DNA of 18,046 bases from DAOUMF01 sp034411955 (lineage in GTDB: Bacteria > Chloroflexota > Dehalococcoidia > SM23-28-2 > RBG-16-64-32), in NCBI GenBank assembly GCA_034411955.1, contig DAOUMF010000164.1:1-18046 (forward strand), read 5' to 3'. The position numbers and the translations under genes were made by a program. The notes under the pieces were generated by a model. The model searched no databases. It was given only the letters and a program-made list of their open reading frames with translations, and was not told the origin of the DNA. Every line of letters begins with the position of its first letter. Within the stretch, counting starts at the first letter, position 1. Shown piece by piece: positions 5,908-12,721 of the stretch.

Positions 5908-7581
5908 CTAGATCACCATGAACTCGCGCTGCTCGCCGAAGTGGGCGCGCAGCACGTCGCAGATCTCGCCGAGGGTCACGTAGTTCTCCACGCACTCGAT
6001 GAACACCGGCACCAGGTTGGCGTTGGAGCCGGAGGCCTCATCGAGGAGCTGGAGCAGGTGCGGGACGCGGGTGTCGTCCCGCTCCGCGCGCACCCGCTGG
6101 AGGCGCTCGACCTGCCGTGTCACCACCTCTTCGCGGACGCGGAGGATGTCCGGACGGACCTCCTCCTCCGTAGTGAACTTGTTCACCCCGACAGCGATGC
6201 GCTCGCCGCGGTCGACCTGCATCTGGATGCGGTAAGAGTTCTCTTGAATCTCGCGCTGCTGGAAGCCCGTCTTTATGGCAGTCAAGGCGCCGCCCATATC
6301 GTCGATGCGCCTGATGTACTTGAACGCCTCCTCCTCTATGTGGTCGGTGAGCTGCTCCACGTAGTAGGAGCCGGCCAGGGGGTCGACGACGTCGGCGACG
6401 CCGGACTCGAAAGCGAGGAGTTGCTGAGTGCGGAGGGCTATCTGGACGGCCTTCTCGGTGGGCAGGGCGAGGGCCTCGTCCATGGAGTTGGTGTGCAGGG
6501 ACTGGGTGCCGCCGAGGACGGCGGCCAGCGCCTGGATGGCGGTGCGCACGATGTTGTTCTCGGGCTGTTGGGCGGTGAGGGTGGCGCCACCGGTCTGGGT
6601 GTGGAAGCGCAGCGTCATGGAACGGGGGTCCTTGGCGCCGAAGCGCTCCTTGGCGATGCGGGCCCACATGCGGCGGGCGGCGCGGAACTTGGCTACCTCC
6701 TCCAGCATGTTGGTGTATGAGGCGAAGAAGAACGAGAGCCGAGGCGCGAAGTCGTCGAACTGGAGACCGCAATCGAGGGCGGCCTCGACGTAAGCGATAG
6801 CGTTGGCGAAGGTGAAGGCGACCTCCTGCACGGCGGTGCAGCCGGCCTCCCGCATGTGGTAGCCGCTGATGCTGATGGTGTTCCACTGGGACAAGTTGTC
6901 CTTGCACCAGGCGAAGACGTCTGTGATGAGGCGCATGGAGCCCTCGGGCGGGAAGATATGGGTGCCGCGGGCGATGTACTCCTTGAGGATATCGTGCTGA
7001 GTGGTGCCACCGATCTTCGTCAGGTCCGCGCCCTGCTTCTTGGCCATGGCCACGTAGAAGGCCAGGAGGATGGCGGCGGTGGCGTTGATCGTCATGGAGG
7101 TGGTGACCTTCTCCAGGGGGATCTCCTTGAACAGGAGCTCCATGTCGGCGAGGGACGAGATGGCGACCCCAACCTTGCCCACTTCCGCCAGCGCCATCGG
7201 GTGGTCCGAGTCGTAGCCTATCTGCGTGGGCAGGTCGAAGGCGACGGAGATGCCCGTCTGGCCCTGCTCCAGGAGGTAGCGGTAGCGCCGGTTGGACTCC
7301 TCGGCGTCGCCGAAACCGGCGTACTGTCGCATCGTCCAAAGGCGGCCGCGGTACATGGTGGGTTGGACGCCGCGGGTGTAAGGGTACTGGCCGGGGAAGC
7401 CGAGCCGCTCTAGATAGCGCCAGCCCTCCATGTCCTCGGGGGAGTAGAGGGGGTCTACGGGGTGGCCGTCAGACGCCTCGAACGGGTAGTCGCGCTCGGG
7501 GAAGCGCTGGACGGAACGGGCGTACGGGCCCTCTAACCACTCCTTCTTGCTCTTGGACGTATTGTGGTCTTTCTGTGACAT
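5908..7581 (-). CDS. mcmA1: Methylmalonyl-CoA mutase large (catalytic) subunit
   Basis: This 557-aa TIM-barrel subunit binds the CoA ester and, with the separate B12 subunit, isomerises methylmalonyl-CoA and succinyl-CoA. Signatures run in order: TMYRGRLWTMRQYAGF, GISVAFDLPTQIGYDSDHP, TTQHDILKEYIARGTHIFPPE, ISISGYHMREAG, APRLSFFFASYTN, QSLHTNSMDEALALPT, VVDPLAGSYYVE. Tyr77 (TMY), Arg205 (IAR) and His242 (GYH) match the residues that define methylmalonyl-CoA rather than isobutyryl-CoA specificity (Tyr89, Arg207, His244 in Propionibacterium). The C-terminal cobalamin domain is absent, as expected for a split enzyme. I place the start at the ATG at 7581, with GAGGAG 4 nt upstream. A longer open frame to 7617 would begin upstream of the predicted transcription start and is rejected. 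First gene of the operon. Confidence 0.95.
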   Translation of the reverse strand: MSQKDHNTSKSKKEWLEGPYARSVQRFPERDYPFEASDGHPVDPLYSPEDMEGWRYLERLGFPGQYPYTRGVQPTMYRGRLWTMRQYAGFGDAEESNRRYRYLLEQGQTGISVAFDLPTQIGYDSDHPMALAEVGKVGVAISSLADMELLFKEIPLEKVTTSMTINATAAILLAFYVAMAKKQGADLTKIGGTTQHDILKEYIARGTHIFPPEGSMRLITDVFAWCKDNLSQWNTISISGYHMREAGCTAVQEVAFTFANAIAYVEAALDCGLQFDDFAPRLSFFFASYTNMLEEVAKFRAARRMWARIAKERFGAKDPRSMTLRFHTQTGGATLTAQQPENNIVRTAIQALAAVLGGTQSLHTNSMDEALALPTEKAVQIALRTQQLLAFESGVADVVDPLAGSYYVEQLTDHIEEEAFKYIRRIDDMGGALTAIKTGFQQREIQENSYRIQMQVDRGERIAVGVNKFTTEEEVRPDILRVREEVVTRQVERLQRVRAERDDTRVPHLLQLLDEASGSNANLVPVFIECVENYVTLGEICDVLRAHFGEQREFMVI

Positions 7582-7600
7582 AGGTCTCCTCGCGGCACTG

Positions 7601-7630
7601 AGTGTATCGCGGTGCAAAAGTGGGTGTCAA
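7601..7630 (-). promoter_or_regulatory. Promoter of the methylmalonyl-CoA operon
   Basis: A perfect -35 TTGACA (7630-7625) and TACACT (7606-7601, 4 of 6) are separated by 18 bp. Predicted transcription starts near 7594. That leaves a leader of about 13 nt containing the GAGGAG (7591-7586) of the mutase gene, and it supports the start at 7581. Confidence 0.65.
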
Positions 7631-7679
7631 CGAAAGGCGCTCCCTTCCGCTACCTGCTCCAGATTAGCGATGCTATACT

Positions 7680-8996
7680 GTGCCGCGAGCCAATGACTCC
7701 CCACAAGGCAGGCCCTCGCTCCGATGCGCTTCACACCGCGACGCTGTGACGAATAACCACGTGCGTCACTGGATCCTTATCGCCCTCGCGGCGACGGCTG
7801 CCCTGCCGGCGCCGGTGCTGAGGCTGCTGGAGGTCACCGGCGCGGCTCACCCGGACCTGGGCAACGTCGGGCAGGCGGTGCTGTTCGGACTGGGGATCAT
7901 GGCGGCCGCGACGCTCCTGGTCTGGGCCTCTGAGGTGGCGGAGACGGAGATTTCGGCCACACTGGCGCTGGTGGCACTGGCCCTCATCGCGGTGCTGCCG
8001 GAGTCCGCGGTCGACCTGTTCTTCGCCTGGACGGCACCGAGCAACCCCGAACACGCTCACCTGGCGGTCGCCAACATGACGGGCGCCAACCGGTTGCTGG
8101 TCGGCCTGGCCTGGCCGACGATCTTCCTGATCTTCTGGCTGCGGACGCGGGCTCGAGAGATGGCAGTGGAACGCTCCAACTCGCTGGGCATCGTCTTCCT
8201 GGGCGCCGCCACCCTGTACAGCTTCTCGATCCCCATCCGCGGGCATCTATCGCTCATCGATACGGCTTTCATGTTCAGCAGCTTCGCTGTCTATCTCTAC
8301 CTCTCGTCGCGCATGCCATCCCGGGAAGTGGAGGAGTTCATAGGACCATCGGCAGCCATCGCCGCGCTGCCGACGCTGACCAGACGGCTGATAGTAATCG
8401 CGATCTTCCTCTACGCGGCGGCCGTGATCTTCGCCGCGGCAGAGCCTTTCGCTGAGGGGCTGGTGGACACGGGTAAGGAGCTTGGCGTCGAAGAGTTCAT
8501 CCTGGTGCAGTGGATAGCGCCCCTTGCGTCGGAGTCCCCGGAGTTCATGCTGGCAGGACTCCTGGCAATGCGCGGTCACCATCACGGCGCGATGACCATA
8601 CTCATCGCTTCCAAGGTGAACCAGTGGACGCTTCTCATCGGCAGCCTGCCGGTGGCGTTCAGCATCTCAGGGGGCACCCTGTCGCCGCTGGACTTCGATG
8701 CCCGGCAGGCGGAGGAGGTCTATCTCACGGCCGCGCAGTCGTTGTTGGCGGTGGCCATCTTTGTGAACCTGTCCATGCACCGCTGGGAGGCGCTACTCCT
8801 CGCGCTTCTGTTCATCACCCAGCTCTTCTTCTTCGACTCCACGGTGAGGCTGGGGTATGCCTCCTTCTACATGCTCCTCGCGCTTCTCATGTTCGCGCGC
8901 GACGTGCCGGCGATGCCGGACCTGTGGCGGGCCGCACGCGACACCGCCCTCCAGCCGCAGACGAACCCGCGCCCATCGGATCGAGCGCCCCCGTAG
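7680..8996 (+). CDS. Sodium/calcium exchanger-superfamily membrane protein
   Basis: The product (up to 438 aa) has about 10-11 hydrophobic segments in two halves, as in CaCA cation antiporters. Each half holds a degenerate version of the ion-binding repeat. The first is AVLPESAVDLFFAW (Pro107-Glu108) followed by ANMTGANRLLVGLAWP. The second is LASESPEFMLAGLLAMRG (Pro287-Glu288) followed by ASKVNQWTLLIGSLP. The PE pairs and the Asn of the downstream helices are the usual cation ligands. It likely exchanges Na+ or H+ for Ca2+ or another cation across the inner membrane; the ion is not predictable. The GTG at 7680 gives the longest frame, but its first about 22 residues look non-coding and TATACT lies directly before it. 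A GTG at 7746 (416 aa) is a good alternative. Neither has a clear ribosome-binding site. Divergent from the mutase operon. Confidence 0.78.
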   Translation: MPRANDSPQGRPSLRCASHRDAVTNNHVRHWILIALAATAALPAPVLRLLEVTGAAHPDLGNVGQAVLFGLGIMAAATLLVWASEVAETEISATLALVALALIAVLPESAVDLFFAWTAPSNPEHAHLAVANMTGANRLLVGLAWPTIFLIFWLRTRAREMAVERSNSLGIVFLGAATLYSFSIPIRGHLSLIDTAFMFSSFAVYLYLSSRMPSREVEEFIGPSAAIAALPTLTRRLIVIAIFLYAAAVIFAAAEPFAEGLVDTGKELGVEEFILVQWIAPLASESPEFMLAGLLAMRGHHHGAMTILIASKVNQWTLLIGSLPVAFSISGGTLSPLDFDARQAEEVYLTAAQSLLAVAIFVNLSMHRWEALLLALLFITQLFFFDSTVRLGYASFYMLLALLMFARDVPAMPDLWRAARDTALQPQTNPRPSDRAPP

Positions 8997-9097
8997 CCGC
9001 GGCCAGCTTGCCCTGTAGCATCAGGGGCCGCCCAGGCGTCTGTATAAGTGCAGGAGGCGCCAGTGTCACATACCGGTGCGACCGGGGAGCCGTTCAC

Positions 9098-9622
9098 ATG
9101 ATCGCGTCGACAGGAAAGAAGCTGCTCATCAACCGGATGGTTGAGGCGGCGCTGCTGGAGCCGGAGAGCTACCAGGAGGCGGCGCTGTCCCCGTCGACAA
9201 GGGTCCACGCGGCGCTGATAGTGGTCATCTCCGGGGTGGCAGCGGGCCTTGGTAGCCTCGGCGGCGGCTTGACCGGGTTGGTGCTGGGAAGCGTGGCGGC
9301 CGTGTCCGGCTGGGGCATCTACTGCTACGCCGTGTACTGGGCGGCCACCAAGCGCTACGGGGCACCGCGGACCGTCGCCAGCTGGGGGGCGACGTGGCGG
9401 ACGCTGGCGATGGCCAGCTCGCCACGCGTGTTCCTCGTCCTCAGCTTCGTTCCCGGCATCGGCTTTCTGGTGGGCCTGGCGGTCCACGCCTGGGTACTGA
9501 TCACGACGGTGTTCGCGGTGAGGCTGGCGCTGGACCTGCAGCCCCGACCTGCCATCGCCACGGCGGTCATCGGCCTGCTGCCGATGCTGCTGGTGTGGAC
9601 GCTGGTCGTTGCGCTGGTCTAG
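9098..9622 (+). CDS. Small polytopic membrane protein, Yip1-like
   Basis: The 174-aa product has a short cytoplasmic N-terminus (LLINRMVEAALLEPESYQEAAL), then four to five hydrophobic segments from about residue 33: ALIVVISGVAAGLGSLGGG, LTGLVLGSVAAVSGWGIYCY, VFLVLSFVPGIGFLVGLAVH, WVLITTVFAVRLAL and AVIGLLPMLLVWTLVVALV. The layout, the 'RM..AALLEPESYQEA' amphipathic start and the final five-helix bundle resemble bacterial Yip1-domain proteins, whose role is unknown. The ATG at 9098 has GGGGAG 8 nt upstream. An open frame extends further 5' (from 8510), but that part is an out-of-frame shadow of the exchanger gene. A bidirectional terminator follows 39 bp after the stop. Family call moderate. 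Confidence 0.6.
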   Translation: MIASTGKKLLINRMVEAALLEPESYQEAALSPSTRVHAALIVVISGVAAGLGSLGGGLTGLVLGSVAAVSGWGIYCYAVYWAATKRYGAPRTVASWGATWRTLAMASSPRVFLVLSFVPGIGFLVGLAVHAWVLITTVFAVRLALDLQPRPAIATAVIGLLPMLLVWTLVVALV

Positions 9623-9661
9623 GGGACAGCCCGGATCGCTCCTGGCACAGGCGACGAAAAC

Positions 9662-9684
9662 AAGCGGCCCTCTCGGGCCGCTTT
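9662..9684. terminator. Bidirectional rho-independent terminator
   Basis: AAGCGGCCC (9662-9670) and GGGCCGCTT (9675-9683) form a 9-bp perfect stem with a TCTC loop. On the plus strand it ends the Yip1-like gene (CTTTCC). On the minus strand it ends the tRNA transcript, with a better T-rich tail (CTTGTTTTC). Confidence 0.85.
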
Positions 9685-9698
9685 CCATGCTCCAGGGC

Positions 9699-9775
9699 TG
9701 GTGGGCGATGGAGGACTCGAACCTCCGACCTTCTCTGTGTAAGAGAGACGCTCTAGCCAACTGAGCTAATCGCCC
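9699..9775 (-). tRNA. trnV: tRNA-Val (anticodon UAC), CCA encoded
   Basis: The minus strand folds as a complete cloverleaf. The acceptor stem GGGCGAT/ATCGCCC (9775-9769 with 9709-9703) is perfect. The D-arm contains TTAGCTCAGTTGGCTAGAGC. The anticodon stem TCTCT/AGAGA encloses the loop CTTACAC, giving anticodon TAC (Val). The T-arm reads GGAGG-TTCGAGT-CCTCC. The discriminator is A (9702) and the CCA end is genome-encoded (9701-9699). A strong promoter lies upstream and a terminator follows within 20 bp. Confidence 0.97.
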
Positions 9776-9811
9776 ACCTTGCTCGTGTCGAGGCGGAGAC
9801 CGCCCACCCGA

Positions 9812-9840
9812 ATTGTAGCGGCCTCACCAGGGCTCGACAA
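9812..9840 (-). promoter_or_regulatory. Promoter of tRNA-Val
   Basis: TTGTCG (9840-9835) and TACAAT (9817-9812, 5 of 6) are separated by exactly 17 bp. Transcription would begin near 9805, about 30 nt ahead of the mature tRNA 5' end. Confidence 0.7.
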
Positions 9841-9996
9841 CTTTCCGCTCGCGCCAGACCGATCGCTGCAAGCGGTGCGGCGGCATCGTCGTGGCTGGAG
9901 GAGGCCGACGCACGCATCGCGGAAACGAAGATATCCAGCACTCCGGGCAGGCACTTCCTGGGATCGTACAGTAGGGGCGGGAGCGGAAGGAATCGG

Positions 9997-10407
9997 TTAG
10001 GCGCTGCGGAAGAGCGAAGAGAACTTGACCGGGGCCCCCGCCTGGGCAGCGGCCGGGACCTCCTCCTTTGTCTCGCTGTCTTCTGTCTCGCTCTGTTCTC
10101 CCTGTTCGCCGCCGGTCTCAGTCTCCTTCGCATCTGGCGACCGCTCCGGGGCAGCGACCTGCTGGCCGGTGGCGCCCACCTGCGCTTCGCCTTCCGCGTC
10201 CTCGCCGACCAGCGCCACGACGGGCCGCTGGCTCACCTGGAAATCGCTCGCCCTGCCGGTGAAGACGTGGATGCGGTTCTCCTCGAAGCCAGCTTCCAGG
10301 AGTGTCTCCACAAGCTTCTCAGCCTTGTGGGCTTCGTCCACGATGGAGATCTCCCCGTGCTTGCTGTCCCCCCTATCGCTCACGAGTACTATGATCTTCT
10401 CGCTCAC
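9997..10407 (-). CDS. Unknown protein with acidic low-complexity C-terminus
   Basis: The 136-aa product is not recognised. Residues 1-65 look like a small folded alpha/beta domain: a strand (KIIVLVSDRGD), a second strand running into an amphipathic helix (ISIVDEAHKAEKLVETLLEAGF) and a strand (RIHVFTG). The strand-helix 'AEKLVETLLEAGFEENRIHVF' recalls small stress-protein domains of the YflT kind, but I would not assign it. From about residue 68 it becomes a disordered tail rich in Glu, Ala, Gln and Thr with net negative charge, ending KFSSLFRSA. It starts with GTG at 10407, preceded by AAAGGAGG, so translation is well supported. It stands alone on the minus strand between the tRNA and the crotonase, with no terminator visible in the 157 bp down to the tRNA promoter. 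Confidence 0.7.
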   Translation of the reverse strand: MSEKIIVLVSDRGDSKHGEISIVDEAHKAEKLVETLLEAGFEENRIHVFTGRASDFQVSQRPVVALVGEDAEGEAQVGATGQQVAAPERSPDAKETETGGEQGEQSETEDSETKEEVPAAAQAGAPVKFSSLFRSA

Positions 10408-10539
10408 CGGCCTCGCCTCCTTTAGTGCAGAGGTCGAAGGTCTCCCTTTAACCGTGCTAAAGACAAGGACGCTCTATCCTCATACCCCGTTACGGGAGGA
10501 GGCGCCTAAGGGTGACGGATTTATGACAAGTTGCGTCCG

Positions 10540-11307
10540 TTAGCCCCCGCGCGCCCGGTGGCGGCGAGCCGCCCGCTGCTGGAGAAGGCGCGTGTAGAGG
10601 AGAAGATCGGGGTCGCTGTAGACGGCGTCGCCCATCTCACTGCCGCGTCTAATGGCCCTCGTGGTGGCCTTGGTCAGCACCACGGGCAGGGGCGGCATGG
10701 CGATGATCCGCTCCGCGAGCTCGCGGGCGACGCTCATCTCGTCACCGTCAGGGGTGACGCGGCTGAGCATCCCGTAGTCGTAGGCCTGCTGGGCGGAGAC
10801 GCGGTCGCAGGTGACGGTCATCTCCAGAGCGCGCGAGGGGCCGACCTCGCGCGAGAGCCGCGGCAGGGCGTTCCAGGTGAAGGGGATGCCCAGCTCCACC
10901 TCCGAGATGGAGAACCACGTGGACTGACCAGCGACACGGAGGTCGCAGCAGAGGGTCAGCACGACGGCGCCGCCGACGGCGAACCCGTGCACGGCGGCGA
11001 TGGTCACTTGATCCAGCGACTCCAGCGCGGCCGAGGTGCGGCTGCCGATGCCAGCCTGGTGCCGCAGCTCCAGCTCGCTGTCGGGGCCGGGTTGGCCCCA
11101 CTCGCTGGTGTCGGCGCCGGAGGAGAAGGCGGCGCCCTCCCCCGCCAGGATAACCACCCTCGTCCGGAAGTCCTCGGCCAACTGGCGGCACAGCGCCTGC
11201 AGCTCCAGGTGCATCTCCCGGTTGATCGCGTTGCGCTTCTCGGGCCGGTTCAGGCGCACGATCATGAGCGGCCCTTCACGCTCCAGCTTCAGCGTCTCAT
11301 AGGTCAT
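10540..11307 (-). CDS. Enoyl-CoA hydratase/isomerase (crotonase) family protein
   Basis: The 255-aa protein is a standard-length crotonase. NRPEKRNAIN is the family's N-terminal signature. AFSSGAD and GFAVGGAVVLTLCCDL supply the two oxyanion-hole backbone amides, and FSISEVELGI the substrate pocket. Aligned by eye with rat mitochondrial enoyl-CoA hydratase, the second catalytic glutamate (Glu164) is kept as Glu136. The first (Glu144, in GGGCELA) is Val116, and the AGG loop after the second motif is lost. Hydratases normally need both residues, so an isomerase, hydrolase or other CoA-ester reaction is more likely. ATG at 11307 with AGGGGCG upstream. It appears to be a single-gene unit and may feed acyl-CoA intermediates to the nearby PHA and lipid genes, but this is inference. 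Confidence 0.88.
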   Translation of the reverse strand: MTYETLKLEREGPLMIVRLNRPEKRNAINREMHLELQALCRQLAEDFRTRVVILAGEGAAFSSGADTSEWGQPGPDSELELRHQAGIGSRTSAALESLDQVTIAAVHGFAVGGAVVLTLCCDLRVAGQSTWFSISEVELGIPFTWNALPRLSREVGPSRALEMTVTCDRVSAQQAYDYGMLSRVTPDGDEMSVARELAERIIAMPPLPVVLTKATTRAIRRGSEMGDAVYSDPDLLLYTRLLQQRAARRHRARGG

Positions 11308-11598
11308 CTCTGGTCGCCCCTGTTCTGGTTAGCGTCAGCCCGGAAGGAGGCTGGCTCGCGGCTTTCACAGTAGCGTCAGTCTATGCGCTGCTACGGTCTT
11401 ATGTCGACCAGTGTAACGGCGAGCGCGCGAACGGCATCATTAAGTCCGAATAGATATGGCGATTGGTGACATGCGTCCGCTCTTCAGGGCAAGCTGTGCG
11501 GCTGGGAGCCGTCGGCGGGGCCGGAAGGTGGTGCTGGCGCTGATCGCGGTGACGGGCCTCGGCCGCGGCATCAGCCGCCGCCGGGAGGAGGGTTAGTC
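11308..11598. other. Intergenic region between crotonase and zinc-ribbon gene
   Basis: About 290 bp without a well-supported gene. It should hold the minus-strand crotonase promoter and the plus-strand promoter of the zinc-ribbon gene. I found only weak matches (for example TACACT on the minus strand at about 11416-11411, without a good -35). A 41-codon open frame occupies 11471-11596. Confidence 0.5.
11471..11596 (+). CDS. Possible 41-aa small protein upstream of the zinc-ribbon gene
   Basis: An ATG at 11471 opens 41 codons ending TAG at 11594-11596, two bases before the next ATG. The peptide has an Arg-rich start (GSRRRGRK), a short hydrophobic run (VVLALIAVTGLG) and a basic end (ISRRREEG). 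The tight junction would suit translational coupling. There is no ribosome-binding site before the ATG, and nothing recognisable supports function. It may be chance in GC-rich DNA. Confidence 0.2.
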   Translation: MRPLFRASCAAGSRRRGRKVVLALIAVTGLGRGISRRREEG

Positions 11599-11829
11599 AT
11601 GGCCAAGGCAGGCGCCTCGGGGACTGTCAAGTGTCCCCGCTGCCGCCAGGCGGTCCCGGAGGGCTCGCGTTTCTGCCTGTTCTGCGGCGCACCGATAGGC
11701 AGCCCCGCCAGGGCCACGGGCGGTCGCTCGCTCCTGACGCTGGGCCTCCTGGTGATGCTCATCGGCGTCATAGCCTTGGCCGCCGCCAGGGGAGCGTCGA
11801 GAGCTAGGTGTGCCCTCGGCCTACGGTGA
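11599..11829 (+). CDS. Zinc-ribbon membrane protein
   Basis: The 76-aa product has two CxxC knuckles, CPRC (residues 12-15) and CLFC (26-29), spaced as in a zinc-ribbon, with 'KCPRCRQAVPEGSRFCLFCGAPI' typical of the zinc_ribbon_2/DZR type. A single hydrophobic segment follows (LLTLGLLVMLIGVIALAAA), so a small zinc-binding head would be tethered to the membrane. GGAGGAGGG upstream supports the ATG at 11599. The last three codons overlap the end of the convergent SDR gene by 9 bp. The partner and role are unknown. Confidence 0.75.
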   Translation: MAKAGASGTVKCPRCRQAVPEGSRFCLFCGAPIGSPARATGGRSLLTLGLLVMLIGVIALAAARGASRARCALGLR

Positions 11830-12708
11830 CCCTGAGGGCGGCCCGCTAGAATCGGCGGCGGAGGGCTCCGAAGGCTCCTCGGTGGGCAGAGAGGGTCTGA
11901 CCGGGGGCGGGACGCCGTGACCCGGGCCGAGCCAGAGGAGCCGCACCGCCCAATCGGCCAGGGCCGGGGCCAGCGGGTAGGCGACGACGGCGGCTAGGTC
12001 CTCAAGCGAGACGTACGCATCGCGGAGGTTCCAGCGTACGGCCTGGGCGATGCGGCGGGCCACAGCGGCGGGGGCCACAGTGCGCAGGTACGCGGGCGGG
12101 TCGGGCACCTCCACCTCCCGCAGCATGTTCTCCCGAAACGACGTGTCTGTAAGGCCGGGATAAACGGTGCTCACGTGGATGCCGCTGCCCGCGAGTTCGG
12201 AACGAAGGGCGTCCGAGACGGCGGTGAGGGCGAACTTGGTGGCGCTGTACAGACCCATGTAGGGCGCTGCGACCTTGCCGGCGACAGAGGCGACATTGAC
12301 GATGTGGCCGCGGCCCTGGCCCCGCATGTAAGGGACGGCGGCCTGAATGCAGTGGACGGCGCCCCAGAAGTTGACGTTGAACAGGTGGTGCATGTTGTCC
12401 AGGCTGCCGTCGGCGATGGGGGCGAAGAGCCCCACGCCGGCGTTGTTGACCAGCACGTCCAGGGTGTCGAACTCTTCCACCGTGCGCCGCACGAGCGCCT
12501 CCACAGACAGACGGTCGGTGACATCGGAGGGGACGACCAGGCGGCGGCCGGGGTAGTCGGCCAGTTCGGCGGCTAGGGCCTCGAGCTTGTCGCGGTTGCG
12601 GGCGGCGAGGACGACGTGGGCGCGGCGGCGGGCGAACTCACGGGCCGTCTGGCGTCCGATCCCCGACGAGGCACCGGTGACGAGGGCTGTGCGGCCTGCT
12701 AAGCGCAA
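11821..12708 (-). CDS. Short-chain dehydrogenase/reductase (SDR)
   Basis: The 295-aa protein is a classical SDR with the cofactor loop TGASSGIG (11-18), NNAG (88-91), Asn113 and the Ser141-Tyr154-Lys158 catalytic set (NVASVAG, YSATK). Arg37 after the second strand (LAARN) suggests NADPH preference. After residue 230 there is an unusual extension with hydrophobic runs (LAAVVAYPLAPALADWAVRLLW) and a Pro/Ser/Glu-rich tail. It is the last gene of the PHA operon, starting 13 bp after phaC, with a TTG start and a weak ribosome-binding site. The location would allow a 3-ketoacyl-CoA reductase role (PhaB-like). The length and tail resemble a different, DHRS-like SDR group, so the substrate stays open. 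Confidence 0.85.
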   Translation of the reverse strand: MRLAGRTALVTGASSGIGRQTAREFARRRAHVVLAARNRDKLEALAAELADYPGRRLVVPSDVTDRLSVEALVRRTVEEFDTLDVLVNNAGVGLFAPIADGSLDNMHHLFNVNFWGAVHCIQAAVPYMRGQGRGHIVNVASVAGKVAAPYMGLYSATKFALTAVSDALRSELAGSGIHVSTVYPGLTDTSFRENMLREVEVPDPPAYLRTVAPAAVARRIAQAVRWNLRDAYVSLEDLAAVVAYPLAPALADWAVRLLWLGPGHGVPPPVRPSLPTEEPSEPSAADSSGPPSGSP

Positions 12709-12721
12709 AGCAGCGGTTCCC

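Noticed and set aside
6038..7339. Long (433-codon) minus-strand frame inside the mutase gene
   Set aside because: It is Arg/His/Pro-rich, a typical GC-rich shadow of the mutase frame, which has unmistakable family motifs.
8510..9097. Plus-strand open frame running into the Yip1-like gene, suggesting a 370-aa protein
   Set aside because: The part before 9098 overlaps the exchanger gene in another frame and has shadow-like composition. The ATG at 9098 has its own ribosome-binding site and begins the recognisable protein.
9753..10133. 126-codon minus-strand frame across the tRNA promoter and tRNA
   Set aside because: It overlaps the tRNA gene and the real GTG-started gene, and has an Arg/Ser/Ala-rich composition without a ribosome-binding site.
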